Assembly: GCA_964523885.1 (NCBI GenBank)
Contig: CAZFYX010000039.1
Location: forward strand, 124,001 to 188,000
Direction of reading: 5' to 3'
DNA: 64,000 nt
Source of the DNA: SHXO01 sp964523885
GTDB taxonomy: Bacteria; Pseudomonadota; Gammaproteobacteria; Burkholderiales; SHXO01
Under the pieces are notes generated by a model. That model was not told the DNA's origin. It did not search any database and was given only the letters and a program-made list of their open reading frames with translations. How positions within the stretch are numbered: position 1 is the first letter of the stretch; each line of letters begins with the position of its first letter. Made by a program: the position numbers and the translations under genes. Shown here piece by piece: positions 25,961 through 34,231 of the stretch.

Positions 25961-26467
25961 GTGACGGCGCACGTCCTGATCCTCTGCACGCACAACTCCG
26001 CGCGCAGCGTGCTGGCCGAGGGCATGCTCAACAGTCTGGCCGCAAGTCACGGCCGGGATGTGCGAGCACACAGCGCGGGCAGCGCCCCGAGCGGCCGCAT
26101 CAATCCGTTCGCCATCGAGGCTCTGCGCAACGCCGGCATCGACACCGCCGGACTGCGCAGCAAAAGCTGGGACGAGTTCTGCGGCGGCGATGCGCTGCCG
26201 CTCTCGATCGTGATCACGGTCTGCGACAACGCGGCGGCCGAAGCCTGCCCGGTATTCCTCAGCACGACCGGCCAGCAGCCCGTCAAGGTGCACTGGGGCT
26301 ATCCCGACCCGTCCAACGCCGAGGGCGGCGACAATGGCAGGCGCCGCGCCTTCGAGCTGACCCGGCAAGCCATCGGTTACCGCATGCTGCAGTTGCTGGC
26401 GCTGCCGCTGGAGACGATGGATCGCGCCGCGTTGGAGTCCGCGCTGCTTCGCATCGCCCGATCCTGA
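25961..26467 (+). CDS. arsC: Arsenate reductase, low-molecular-weight phosphatase type
   Basis: 168 aa from a GTG at 25961, the first start before the conserved core. The catalytic P-loop C-T-H-N-S-A-R-S (Cys at about residue 9) is followed by M-L-N-S-L-A, an H-S-A-G-S block, and V-I-T-V-C-D-N-A-A with the second Cys near 88. A third Cys in E-A-C-P-V-F near 94 completes the relay typical of thioredoxin-coupled ArsC. The W-G-Y-P-D-P-S loop is also typical. It reduces arsenate to arsenite, which the downstream ACR3 exports. An in-frame longer frame overlaps arsI and is rejected. Confidence 0.92.
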   Translation: MTAHVLILCTHNSARSVLAEGMLNSLAASHGRDVRAHSAGSAPSGRINPFAIEALRNAGIDTAGLRSKSWDEFCGGDALPLSIVITVCDNAAAEACPVFLSTTGQQPVKVHWGYPDPSNAEGGDNGRRRAFELTRQAIGYRMLQLLALPLETMDRAALESALLRIARS

Positions 26468-26478
26468 CCGCCTCATTC

Positions 26479-27555
26479 ATGACCACCGACACGTTGCCTG
26501 CCGCCCGCCAGCCCCACCCGGCGATGAGCGGGTTCGAGCGTTACCTCACGGTGTGGGTGCTGCTGTGCATCCTCGTCGGCATCGGTCTCGGGCGGGCGCT
26601 GCCGGGGCCGGTCCGTGCCATCGGGGCGATGGAAATCGCCCGGGTGAACCTGCCGGTGGGCCTGCTCATCTGGGTGATGATCATCCCGATGCTGCTGAAG
26701 ATCGACTTCGGCGCGCTGCACCAGGTCCGGCAGCACTGGCGGGGAATCGGCGTGACGCTGTTCGTGAACTGGGCGGTGAAGCCGTTCTCGATGGCGCTGC
26801 TGGGCTGGCTCTTCGTGCGACAGGTATTCGCGCCGTACCTGCCGGCGGAGCAGCTCGACAGCTATATCGCCGGCCTGATCCTGCTCGCTGCGGCGCCGTG
26901 CACCGCCATGGTGTTCGTCTGGAGCCGCCTCACCAACGGCCACCCGCTGTTCACGCTGAGCCAGGTGGCGCTCAACGACACGATCATGGTGTTCGCCTTC
27001 GCGCCGATCGTCGGCCTGCTGCTCGGGCTCTCTTCGATCACCGTGCCGTGGGAAACGCTGCTCACCTCGGTCGTGCTCTACATCGTGATCCCGGTGCTGA
27101 TCGCCCAGGCTTGGCGCAACGCGCTGCTGCGCCGCAGCCAGGCCGCGTTCGATGCTGCGCTCGCCCGGATCGGCCCCTGGTCGATCGCCGCGCTGCTCGC
27201 CACCCTCGTGCTGCTGTTCGCGTTCCAGGGTGAGGCGATCCTGAAGCAGCCGCTCGTCATCGCCATCCTCGCGGTGCCCATCCTGATCCAGGTATTCCTC
27301 AACGCGGCGCTGGCCTACTGGCTCAACCGCCGCGTGGGCGAAGCGCACAGCGTCGCGTGCCCCTCGGCTCTGATCGGCGCCAGCAACTTCTTCGAGCTGG
27401 CGGTGGCGACCGCGATCAGCCTGTTCGGCTTCGAATCCGGCGCAGCGCTGGCGACCGTGGTGGGCGTGCTGATCGAGGTGCCGGTGATGTTGCTGGTGGT
27501 GCGCATCGTCAACCGGAGCAAGGGCTGGTACGACGCCGGCGTGCGCGCGGCGTGA
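26479..27555 (+). CDS. acr3: ACR3-family arsenite exporter
   Basis: 358 aa with ten predicted transmembrane helices. The opening M-S-G-F-E-R-Y-L-T-V-W-V-L-L is typical of ACR3; the essential Cys is in A-A-A-P-C-T-A-M-V-F near residue 137, and the catalytic Glu region V-G-V-L-I-E-V-P-V-M lies in the last helices. It exports arsenite with proton motive force across the inner membrane. It is the last gene of the arsR-arsI-arsC-acr3 set, 11 bp after arsC. The N-terminal extension before M-S-G-F is short and may not be translated. Confidence 0.94.
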   Translation: MTTDTLPAARQPHPAMSGFERYLTVWVLLCILVGIGLGRALPGPVRAIGAMEIARVNLPVGLLIWVMIIPMLLKIDFGALHQVRQHWRGIGVTLFVNWAVKPFSMALLGWLFVRQVFAPYLPAEQLDSYIAGLILLAAAPCTAMVFVWSRLTNGHPLFTLSQVALNDTIMVFAFAPIVGLLLGLSSITVPWETLLTSVVLYIVIPVLIAQAWRNALLRRSQAAFDAALARIGPWSIAALLATLVLLFAFQGEAILKQPLVIAILAVPILIQVFLNAALAYWLNRRVGEAHSVACPSALIGASNFFELAVATAISLFGFESGAALATVVGVLIEVPVMLLVVRIVNRSKGWYDAGVRAA

Positions 27556-27581
27556 CGCGACGGCAGAGCGGCACCGGACGC

Positions 27582-28439
27582 TCAACCTGCGCCCGCGCGA
27601 ATCTCCTCGAGCACGGGCAGGATGTAGCGACGGAACTGCGCCGGGTTCTCGCTCATGGGGAAGTGACCGACCTCCTTCATCACGGCCACCTTCGCACCGG
27701 GGATGGACGCCGCCGTGCGCTGGGTGTCCTCGGGGGTGCAGGAGAAGTCGTATTCGCCGGTGAGCAGGTAGAGCGGGCAGCGCGCCGTGTCGATGCCGCC
27801 GAGCCTGCCGCGCAGGTCGGCATCGACACGGTAGAAGTAGAGATCGCCTTTGAACACGCCCGGTCCGCCCTGCATGTACTGCCACAGCGTCTCGTGTCGG
27901 TGCACCGCGGGGCTCTGCGGGGCGACCAGCCCCGACACCAGCGCGGCACACACCTCGCCGCCATGCACGTCCCCGCGATGCAGCCAGTTCGTGTCATACC
28001 ATGGCGCCTGGAAGTCGGCCGCCTCGAGCCCGATCAACGCGCGGAACTCGCTGCCATGCGCATGCGCGAGTTGCAGCACGATGCGGCCGCCGATCGAGCA
28101 GCCCATCGCCACGGGACGGTCCAGCTCGAGTGCGGCACAGAAGGCGCGGATCGACGCGACATAGCGCTCGGTGGTGAGTTGGTATTCGCGGTCCTGCCAG
28201 CCTTCGGGCGGATAGGACTTGCCGTGCCACGGCAGGTCGAACGCCAGCACGCGGAAGTACCGCGTCACCGCTTCGTCGCACATGAGATGCCGGAACTGGC
28301 GCGAGTCCGCGCCGGCCGTGTGCAGGCACACCAGCGGGATGCCCTGCCCCGCTTCCTCGAAGTACACGCGGCAGGTCTCGCCGAGGATCGGCACGTGCAC
28401 GTAGCGCCCGACGATGGGCTCGATTGCGGCACGGGTCAT
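27582..28439 (-). CDS. Alpha/beta-hydrolase fold protein
   Basis: 285 aa from an ATG at 28439, which overlaps the upstream gene stop by 4 bp. Oxyanion region L-H-T-A-G-A-D-S, nucleophile elbow G-C-S-I-G-G (Ser near residue 109), acid in G-E-Y-D-F near 230, and catalytic His in V-G-H-F-P near 262. Similar proteins include C-C bond hydrolases, haloalkane or ester hydrolases and lactonases in aromatic degradation. Cytoplasmic. It is coupled to a small SCP2-like gene, which suggests a hydrophobic substrate, but none can be named. Confidence 0.88.
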   Translation of the reverse strand: MTRAAIEPIVGRYVHVPILGETCRVYFEEAGQGIPLVCLHTAGADSRQFRHLMCDEAVTRYFRVLAFDLPWHGKSYPPEGWQDREYQLTTERYVASIRAFCAALELDRPVAMGCSIGGRIVLQLAHAHGSEFRALIGLEAADFQAPWYDTNWLHRGDVHGGEVCAALVSGLVAPQSPAVHRHETLWQYMQGGPGVFKGDLYFYRVDADLRGRLGGIDTARCPLYLLTGEYDFSCTPEDTQRTAASIPGAKVAVMKEVGHFPMSENPAQFRRYILPVLEEIRAGAG

Positions 28440-28867
28440 CGCACACCTCCTGCGCGTGGCAGCGTGACGACGTCCTTGATGTACTGCAGGTGCGCCAGGA
28501 ACGGCTGCAGGTTGCCGTCGAAGGCCATCTCGCCGCGCTTGGACAGTGCGAACAGGTCGTGCCATCCGGGTGGCGGTGGGTCCTGCCAGAGCGCCGACCA
28601 GGCCTGCACCGAGCCGCGGATCGCGAAGGTCCAGGGGCACAGCAGCGGCAGCTGCGTGAGGCACTCGCGAATCCGCCCCGCGTCGATGCGCAGGAGCAGC
28701 GGCGAGGTGCCAATCTGCACCAGGCAGTCGGCGCTCAGCGTGCGGCCTCGCCACACAAGATGGGCATCGTCATTGACGTGTTCTGGCACGACGGCGCGAA
28801 AGCGCGCACAGAGGTCACGCTCTGCAGCCGGTGATGCCTCGCGAAACTCCATGCACCCTCCCTTCAT
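28436..28867 (-). CDS. Small protein, possible SCP2/sterol-carrier-like fold
   Basis: 143 aa. No firm family. The C-terminal half, L-F-A-L-S-K-R-G-E-M-A-F-D-G-N-L and L-Q-Y-I-K-D-V-V, has the charge and spacing of SCP2-type lipid-binding domains. No signal peptide. Two starts are possible: ATG at 28867 or ATG at 28852, the latter with GGAGG a few nt upstream, so the N-terminal five residues are uncertain. Overlaps the hydrolase start by 4 bp, so the two proteins are made together. Divergent from the MFS gene. Confidence 0.7.
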   Translation of the reverse strand: MKGGCMEFREASPAAERDLCARFRAVVPEHVNDDAHLVWRGRTLSADCLVQIGTSPLLLRIDAGRIRECLTQLPLLCPWTFAIRGSVQAWSALWQDPPPPGWHDLFALSKRGEMAFDGNLQPFLAHLQYIKDVVTLPRAGGVR

Positions 28868-28953
28868 TTTCCTGCCGACCGGCTGCGGCAGCCGGGCTCG
28901 ACATCGCGCAGTCTACCTGCCGGCGCGTGCGGATTCCCGTGCCCCCCAGATGC

Positions 28954-28959
28954 TATAAG
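28954..28959 (+). promoter_or_regulatory. Putative extended -10 for leader ORF and MFS gene
   Basis: TGC followed by TATAAG at 28954-28959 forms an extended -10. The -35 region (about 28931) is weak. A transcript from about 28966 would begin at the leader ORF start codon. Confidence 0.35.
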
Positions 28960-28965
28960 GCGGCC

Positions 28966-29025
28966 ATGCCATCCGATACCAATCTGTCCCAGCGCCATGC
29001 GCCGCGCATGCGGCGTCCCCGATGA
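28966..29025 (+). CDS. 19-codon leader ORF coupled to the MFS gene
   Basis: ATG at 28966 with AAGG upstream opens a frame of 19 codons (M-P-S-D-T-N-L-S-Q-R-H, then an Arg-rich end) whose TGA overlaps the MFS ATG at 29022 (ATGA). The arrangement is that of a translationally coupled upstream ORF. The Arg-rich end R-M-R-R-P-R could make its translation sensitive to arginine supply, but no alternative RNA structure was identified. It may also be non-functional. Confidence 0.4.
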   Translation: MPSDTNLSQRHAPRMRRPR

Positions 29026-30218
29026 GCATGCGCGGTCCCTGGCGCATCGTCTGGGCCCTTGCCGTCACCGAGATCATCTCGTACGGCACGTTGTATTACG
29101 CATTCTCCGTGCTGCTCGTCCCCATGGAACAGGAGCTGGGCTGGAGCCGCAGCACGCTGGTGGGTGCATTCTCGGTTGGAATGCTGTGCGCCGCGCTCGC
29201 CGCCTGGCCCGCCGGCGTGGTGATCGACCGCTATGGCGGTCGCAGGCTGATGAGCCTGGGATCGCTCGCCGCCGGCACGCTGCTCGGACTGCTCGCGTGG
29301 GTCGACTCCGTGATCGCGTTCTACCTGCTCTGGGCCGCGCTCGGAATCGCGATGGCGGCGATCCTGTACGAGCCGGCGTTCGCCGTCATCTACCAGAGCT
29401 TCCGTGAGGACGGCAAGAAGGCGGTGACCGCCCTCACCCTTGCCGCGGGGTTCTCCAGCACCCTCTTCTGGCCGCTTACGCAGATCTTCGTCGACACCCT
29501 GGGCTGGCGCGGCACGCTGGTCGCTCTCGCGCTCCTCAACCTTCTGGTGTGCTTCCCGCTGCACGCGCTGGTGCTGCCGCGCACGCCTGGCGCATCGGCG
29601 AGGCGGGTCGACCACCCGGCGTCGCAAAGGCAGGCGCAGGGGCCGCAGCTGCTCGCCTCGCGCCCGTTCTGGCTGCTGGCGATCGCGTTCACCGCGAACA
29701 TGCTCGCTTTCTCGGCGCTGTCCGTGCACCTGCTCCCGCTGCTGACCGAGCGGGGACTGTCCCCGGCGCTCGCGGTCACGCTGGCGGCGCTGGTGGGGCC
29801 GATGCAGGTGGCGGGGCGCGTCGTGGAGTACGCGCTTGGCCGGCACGTGTCGATCGTTCGCTCCGGGATGGTCGCGCTGGTGCTGCTGCCCGTGGGGATG
29901 CTCCTGCTGCTCGCAGCGGGCGCCAACCCGTGGATGGTGGGCACCGCGCTGCTCGCCTACGGCGCGAGCAATGGGGTGATGACGATCGTGCGCGCGGCAG
30001 TGCCGGCCGAGTTGTTCGACCGCAGCCGTTACGGCGCCATCAGCGGCGCGCTGCAGACGCCGGTGGTGATGGTCCGCGCTGCAGCGCCGATCATCGCAGC
30101 ATGGCTGTGGACGCCGACGCAGGGCTACGCACTGTTGCTGTGGGCGCTCGCAGCATCCTCCGCGCTGGGCGCCGTCTGCTTCCGCGCCGCCATCCCTGCA
30201 GCGCGCGGGCGCCGCTAG
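29022..30218 (+). CDS. MFS transporter (oxalate/formate-antiporter-like)
   Basis: 398 aa, twelve predicted helices. The loop motif between helices 2 and 3 reads G-V-V-I-D-R-Y-G-G-R-R, and helix 1 carries the pattern S-Y-G-T-L-Y-Y-A-F-S-V-L typical of the OFA-like, monocarboxylate-type MFS branch. Inner-membrane secondary transporter, substrate unknown. Starts on the ATGA shared with the leader ORF; a second in-frame ATG follows two codons later. Its last 4 bp overlap the convergent PPK2 gene end. Confidence 0.9.
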   Translation: MSMRGPWRIVWALAVTEIISYGTLYYAFSVLLVPMEQELGWSRSTLVGAFSVGMLCAALAAWPAGVVIDRYGGRRLMSLGSLAAGTLLGLLAWVDSVIAFYLLWAALGIAMAAILYEPAFAVIYQSFREDGKKAVTALTLAAGFSSTLFWPLTQIFVDTLGWRGTLVALALLNLLVCFPLHALVLPRTPGASARRVDHPASQRQAQGPQLLASRPFWLLAIAFTANMLAFSALSVHLLPLLTERGLSPALAVTLAALVGPMQVAGRVVEYALGRHVSIVRSGMVALVLLPVGMLLLLAAGANPWMVGTALLAYGASNGVMTIVRAAVPAELFDRSRYGAISGALQTPVVMVRAAAPIIAAWLWTPTQGYALLLWALAASSALGAVCFRAAIPAARGRR

Positions 30219-31411
30219 AGAATCGCCGCCCCAGCCTGCTTCTCGCCGCGCTCGTACACCACGTGCGCGCGGCCGACCAGCAACGGGTCGAGCGGGCCGA
30301 TGGCGTCGAGGTCCTTGTTGGTGTAGGGCAGCTTGTGCAGCACGTAGCGCAAGGCGTTGAGGCGTGCGCGCTTCTTGCAGTCCGACTTGATCACCGTCCA
30401 CGGCGCATCCGCGGTGTCGGTGTAGAAGAACATCGCTTCCTTGGCCTTGGTGTAGTCGTCCCACTTGTCCAGCGAGGCCATGTCGATCGGCGAGAGCTTC
30501 CATTGCTTGAGCGGATGCGCTTCGCGCTCCTTGAAGCGGCGGCGCTGCTCGTCTCGGCTCACCGAGAACCAGAACTTGATCAGGTGCACGCCGCTGCGCA
30601 CCAGGTTGCGCTCGAACTCCGGGGCCTGGCGCATGAACTCGGCATACTCGTCCGCGTTGCAGAACCCCATCACGCGCTCGACGCCGGCGCGGTTGTACCA
30701 GGAGCGGTCGAACAGGGCGATCTCACCGGCAGTGGGCAGGTGCTGAACGTAGCGCTGGAAGTACCACTGTCCGCGCTCGACCTCGCTGGGCTTCTCCAGC
30801 GCGACCACGTGCGCGCCGCGGGGATTGAGGTGCTCCATGAAGCGCTTGATGGTGCCGCCCTTCCCCGCTGCATCCCGGCCCTCGAACAGGATCACGACCT
30901 TCTGGCCGGTGGCCTTGACCCAGGCCTGCAACTTGAGCAGCTCGACCTGCAGGCGGTACTTGTTCTTCTCGTAGTTCTTGCGCGTCATCAGGTTCTTGTA
31001 CGGATACCCTCCTTCGCGCCAATCCGGGGCGAGCTCGTCGTCCGGGCTGCGCGGCAGCACCGCGCCGACCGGTGGCTGCTGGAGCAACGCAGCACGCAGC
31101 ACGGTGGCATCATCGGGCGCGGCGCCGGCCATGATTGCCGCCAGCGATTCCGCCAGGGCGGCCATATCGCCGGTGCGCGCATGCTGGACAATGTCCTGCA
31201 CCGCAGCCACCTTGGCTTCCTGCGCGGCGCTCACGGCTTCCGACACGGTGAAACTCCCGATGCCACCGGGCGTGGCGGACGGGGCAATGTCTCCCCTGGA
31301 CGCGCGCCGTGCCCGCCTCGCCCCGGCAACTGGCGAAGGCGCGCGCGACGAGGTCTTTACGCGATCGGGCGTTGCACCGTCACGCGGGCTGTCAGGGTCT
31401 TTGTCCACCAT
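30215..31411 (-). CDS. ppk2: Polyphosphate kinase 2 (PPK2)
   Basis: 398 aa. The core (about 130-385) has Walker A G-R-D-A-A-G-K-G-G, Walker B F-D-R-S-W-Y-N-R-A-G, and the lid region V-S-R-D-E-Q-R-R-R-F, all hallmarks of single-domain PPK2. It transfers phosphate between polyphosphate and nucleotides in the cytoplasm. Residues 1-110 are a Ser/Arg/Ala-rich, low-complexity extension not required by the family, longer than in most short PPK2s. GGGAGGGA precedes the ATG. A cold-shock-like gene lies upstream in the same direction (185-bp gap). Confidence 0.95.
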   Translation of the reverse strand: MVDKDPDSPRDGATPDRVKTSSRAPSPVAGARRARRASRGDIAPSATPGGIGSFTVSEAVSAAQEAKVAAVQDIVQHARTGDMAALAESLAAIMAGAAPDDATVLRAALLQQPPVGAVLPRSPDDELAPDWREGGYPYKNLMTRKNYEKNKYRLQVELLKLQAWVKATGQKVVILFEGRDAAGKGGTIKRFMEHLNPRGAHVVALEKPSEVERGQWYFQRYVQHLPTAGEIALFDRSWYNRAGVERVMGFCNADEYAEFMRQAPEFERNLVRSGVHLIKFWFSVSRDEQRRRFKEREAHPLKQWKLSPIDMASLDKWDDYTKAKEAMFFYTDTADAPWTVIKSDCKKRARLNALRYVLHKLPYTNKDLDAIGPLDPLLVGRAHVVYERGEKQAGAAIL

Positions 31412-31596
31412 GCGGATCCCTCCCGTGAATCATGGCGGCAGTTGCCCGGGAGCTCCGGCACCGGCCGCCCAAATTGGGTAATTTTCCGCAGAGCGCCCCC
31501 AGCCGATTTGCACTGGATCAAGGAATCGCGCGGTTTCCGATGGCCGGTGGTGCGCCAGACACACCGAATGGTTGCCCTGGCGCGCTGCGTGGCCGC

Positions 31597-31827
31597 CTAT
31601 GCCGCCACCAGCTTGACGTTGAACGCCTGGTCACCGTCAGGACCGGTCTTCACGTCGTACGAAACATGCTGCCGGACCTTCAACCCGCCGGGCTTGTCGG
31701 CGCCCAGGCGCACCGGGACGCTGGCGAACACATCCTTCCCCCCTCGATCGGGGGTGATGAGGCCGATGCCCTTTGCCTCGTTGAGCCATTTGATCTTGCC
31801 TGTCAGCTTGATGGTGTCCGTTGACAT
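31597..31827 (-). CDS. Divergent cold-shock-domain protein
   Basis: 76 aa with AGGAG before the ATG. The CSD frame is clear (G-K-I-K-W-L-N-E-A-K-G then K-D-V-F-A), but the nucleic-acid-binding aromatics are largely gone: RNP1 reads K-G-I-G-L-I instead of K-G-F-G-F-I, the W-F-N Phe is Leu, and RNP2 reads V-F-A-S-V instead of V-F-V-H-F. Only the Trp and one Phe remain. It may have weak or altered RNA binding, or act in protein contacts. Divergent from groESL. Confidence 0.85.
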   Translation of the reverse strand: MSTDTIKLTGKIKWLNEAKGIGLITPDRGGKDVFASVPVRLGADKPGGLKVRQHVSYDVKTGPDGDQAFNVKLVAA

Positions 31828-32186
31828 TGCTGCTCCTGGGAGAAGAAAACGATGGAAGTTGCTGCGCACGGCCCGGGAAGTGGGTCGGGACACAGGGCGA
31901 GGACAGGGCAAGCGCGTCGGGGAGGCTGTGGCAGGCACCTGAATGCGCAGCGTGGGAATGCCCGACTCTTGTACGCGGCGCCCCCCCTCGGGTCAAGCTA
32001 TTTCGCATGCGTCGCACGCGACGGATCACGAATTTGCTATCTGGCGGACGACGATGGGAGTATGCTTGGCACTCTCGCCGGCCAAGTGCCAATCACCTGG
32101 CCTGTTTCCCCCGTCCACCTCAGATTCGTCTGCAGACGCGGCCGCCATCCGGCGCCGCCTGCGCGCGCGCCTTTCCAGGAGTCGCC
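31828..32186. other. 359-bp divergent regulatory region between csp-like gene and groES
   Basis: No gene. It contains the 5' region of the cold-shock-like gene and the groESL control region with a CIRCE-like repeat at 32066-32092. A TTGCTA at 32034 and TATGCT at 32061 are possible promoter parts but their spacing (21 bp) is poor; no clear sigma-32 promoter was found. Confidence 0.6.
32066..32092. promoter_or_regulatory. CIRCE-like HrcA operator upstream of groESL
   Basis: TTGGCACTC, 9 bp, AAGTGCCAA. The CIRCE consensus is TTAGCACTC-N9-GAGTGCTAA; eight of nine bases in the left arm and seven of nine in the right match, with compensatory changes that keep an inner dyad. It lies about 95 bp before the groES ATG, so heat-shock control by an HrcA repressor (not in the window) is likely. 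Confidence 0.8.
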
Positions 32187-32477
32187 ATGAAGATCCGTCC
32201 CCTGCACGACCGGGTTATCGTCAAGCGTATCGATCAGGAGCGGCAGACCGCCTCCGGCATCGTGATCCCCGACAGCGCCGCCGAGAAGCCCGATCAGGGT
32301 GAAGTGCTCGCCGTCGGCGAGGGCAAGCTGCTCGACACCGGCAAGCTCAGCCCGCTCGCGGTGAAGGTCGGCGACCGCGTCCTGTTCGGCAAGTATGCCG
32401 GCCAGGTGGTCAAGGTTTCCGGCGAAGAGCAGCTCGTGCTGCGCGAAGAAGACATCATGGGCGTGGTCGAGGGCTGA
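32187..32477 (+). CDS. groES: Co-chaperonin GroES
   Basis: 96 aa, AGGAG before the ATG. Starts M-K-I-R-P-L-H-D-R-V, followed by the mobile-loop region E-R-Q-T-A-S-G-I-V-I-P and the roof loop; ends with the conserved I-M-G-V-V-E. It caps the GroEL ring for ATP-dependent folding. 32 bp upstream of groEL. Confidence 0.97.
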   Translation: MKIRPLHDRVIVKRIDQERQTASGIVIPDSAAEKPDQGEVLAVGEGKLLDTGKLSPLAVKVGDRVLFGKYAGQVVKVSGEEQLVLREEDIMGVVEG

Positions 32478-32509
32478 TCCCTTCGCATCCGCCCCTTGGA
32501 GAACAGACA

Positions 32510-34123
32510 ATGAGCGCCAAAGACATCCACTTCCATGACATCGCACGCACCCGCATGGTTGCCGGCGTCAACATCCTCGCCGACGCCGTCAAGGTGACCC
32601 TCGGCCCGAAGGGCCGCAACGTGGTGCTGGACCGCTCCTACGGCGCCCCGACCATCACCAAGGACGGGGTTACCGTCGCCAAGGAGATCGAGCTGCAGGA
32701 CAGCTTCGAGAACATGGGCGCGCAGCTGGTCAAGGAGGTGGCCTCCAGGACCTCCGACATGGCCGGCGACGGCACCACCACCGCGACCGTGCTGGCCCAG
32801 GCAATCGTGCAGGCGGGCATGAAGTACGTGGCTGCCGGCATGAACCCGATGGACCTCAAGCGCGGTATCGACAAGGCCGTCGTCGCCATGGTCGAAGCGC
32901 TCAAGGACATCTCCCGCCCCACCACCACCACCAAGGAGATCGCCCAGGTCGGCGCAATTTCGGCGAATGCGGACGCCTCCATCGGCGACCGGATTGCCGA
33001 GGCGATGGACAAGGTCGGCAAGGAGGGCGTGATCACGGTGGAAGACGGCTCCGGCCTGGCAGACGAACTGGAGATCGTGGAAGGCATGCAGTTCGACCGC
33101 GGCTACCTCTCGCCCTACTTCATCAACGACCCGGACAAGCAGGCCTGCGTGCTGGAGAATCCCTACGTGCTGCTGCACGACAAGAAGATCTCCGGCATCC
33201 GCGAGTTGCTGCCGGTCCTCGAGCAGATTGCGAAGGCGGGCCGTCCGCTGCTGATCATCGCCGAGGACGCCGACGGCGAAGCGCTCGCCACCCTGGTGGT
33301 GAACTCGATCCGCGGGATCCTCAAGACCTGTGCGGTGAAGGCCCCCGGGTTCGGGGACCGGCGCAAGGCGATGCTGGAAGACATCGCGATCCTCACCGGC
33401 GGCACGGTCATCTCGGAAGAGATCGGTCTGTCGCTGGAGAAGCTGACCCTGCAGGACCTGGGTCAGGCCAAGCGCATCCAGGTCGGCAAGGAGAACACCA
33501 CCATCATTGGTGGGGCCGGCAAGAAGGAGGCGATCAGTGCGCGCGTGCTGCAGATCCGCAAGCAGATCGAGGACTCCTCCAGCGACTACGACCGCGAAAA
33601 GCTGCAGGAGCGCAGCGCCAAGCTCGCCGGCGGCGTGGCCGTGATCAAGGTAGGCGCGGCCACCGAGATGGAGATGAAGGAGAAGCGGGCGCGCGTCGAC
33701 GATGCGCTGCACGCAACGCGCGCAGCCGTCGAGGAGGGCATCGTGCCCGGCGGCGGGGTAGCGCTGCTGCGCGCACGCGCGAACCTGAAGAACCTGAAGG
33801 CCGACAACCCCGACCAGGACGCCGGCATCAACATCGTCCTGCGCGCGGTCGAGGAGCCGCTGCGCCAGATCGTCGCCAATGCCGGTGACGAACCGTCGGT
33901 CGTGGTGAACCGGGTGGTCGAAGGCAAAGGCAACTTCGGCTACAACGCGGCGACAGGCGACTACGGCGATCTGGTGTCCATGGGTGTTCTCGATCCCACC
34001 AAGGTGACCCGCTGCGCACTGCAGAACGCCGGGTCGGTCGCCTCGCTCATCCTGACGACCGATGCGATGGTGGGTTCACCGGCGAAGGAAGACGGTGCGG
34101 GCCACGGCGGAATGGGGATGTAA
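32510..34123 (+). CDS. groEL: Chaperonin GroEL
   Basis: 537 aa. ATP-binding T-L-G-P-K-G-R-N and D-G-T-T-T-A-T near residues 30 and 87, and the equatorial-domain G-G-G-V-A are intact. The C-terminal tail is shorter than the usual G-G-M repeat end: it finishes A-G-H-G-G-M-G-M. The M-N-P-M-D-L-K-R-G-I-D-K-A-V block supports a betaproteobacterial origin. Second gene of the CIRCE-controlled operon. Many such genomes have another GroEL copy; whether this is the major one cannot be told here. Confidence 0.97.
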   Translation: MSAKDIHFHDIARTRMVAGVNILADAVKVTLGPKGRNVVLDRSYGAPTITKDGVTVAKEIELQDSFENMGAQLVKEVASRTSDMAGDGTTTATVLAQAIVQAGMKYVAAGMNPMDLKRGIDKAVVAMVEALKDISRPTTTTKEIAQVGAISANADASIGDRIAEAMDKVGKEGVITVEDGSGLADELEIVEGMQFDRGYLSPYFINDPDKQACVLENPYVLLHDKKISGIRELLPVLEQIAKAGRPLLIIAEDADGEALATLVVNSIRGILKTCAVKAPGFGDRRKAMLEDIAILTGGTVISEEIGLSLEKLTLQDLGQAKRIQVGKENTTIIGGAGKKEAISARVLQIRKQIEDSSSDYDREKLQERSAKLAGGVAVIKVGAATEMEMKEKRARVDDALHATRAAVEEGIVPGGGVALLRARANLKNLKADNPDQDAGINIVLRAVEEPLRQIVANAGDEPSVVVNRVVEGKGNFGYNAATGDYGDLVSMGVLDPTKVTRCALQNAGSVASLILTTDAMVGSPAKEDGAGHGGMGM

Positions 34124-34142
34124 GCCGGGCAGCCGGATTACC

Positions 34143-34167
34143 GATCACGGCGGCGGCCTTCGTGATC
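34143..34167 (+). terminator. Possible hairpin after groEL
   Basis: GATCAC (34143-34148) pairs with GTGATC (34162-34167) over a GC-rich 13-nt loop that can itself fold (GGCGGCGGCC). No run of T follows, so intrinsic termination is weak or it works bidirectionally with the convergent dehydrogenase. Confidence 0.3.
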
Positions 34168-34231
34168 ACCCCTCGCTTCTGGCACCGGCTCCACTCCGGG
34201 GCTGGGTCCGAGCCGAGTGGTAAGACAGTAC

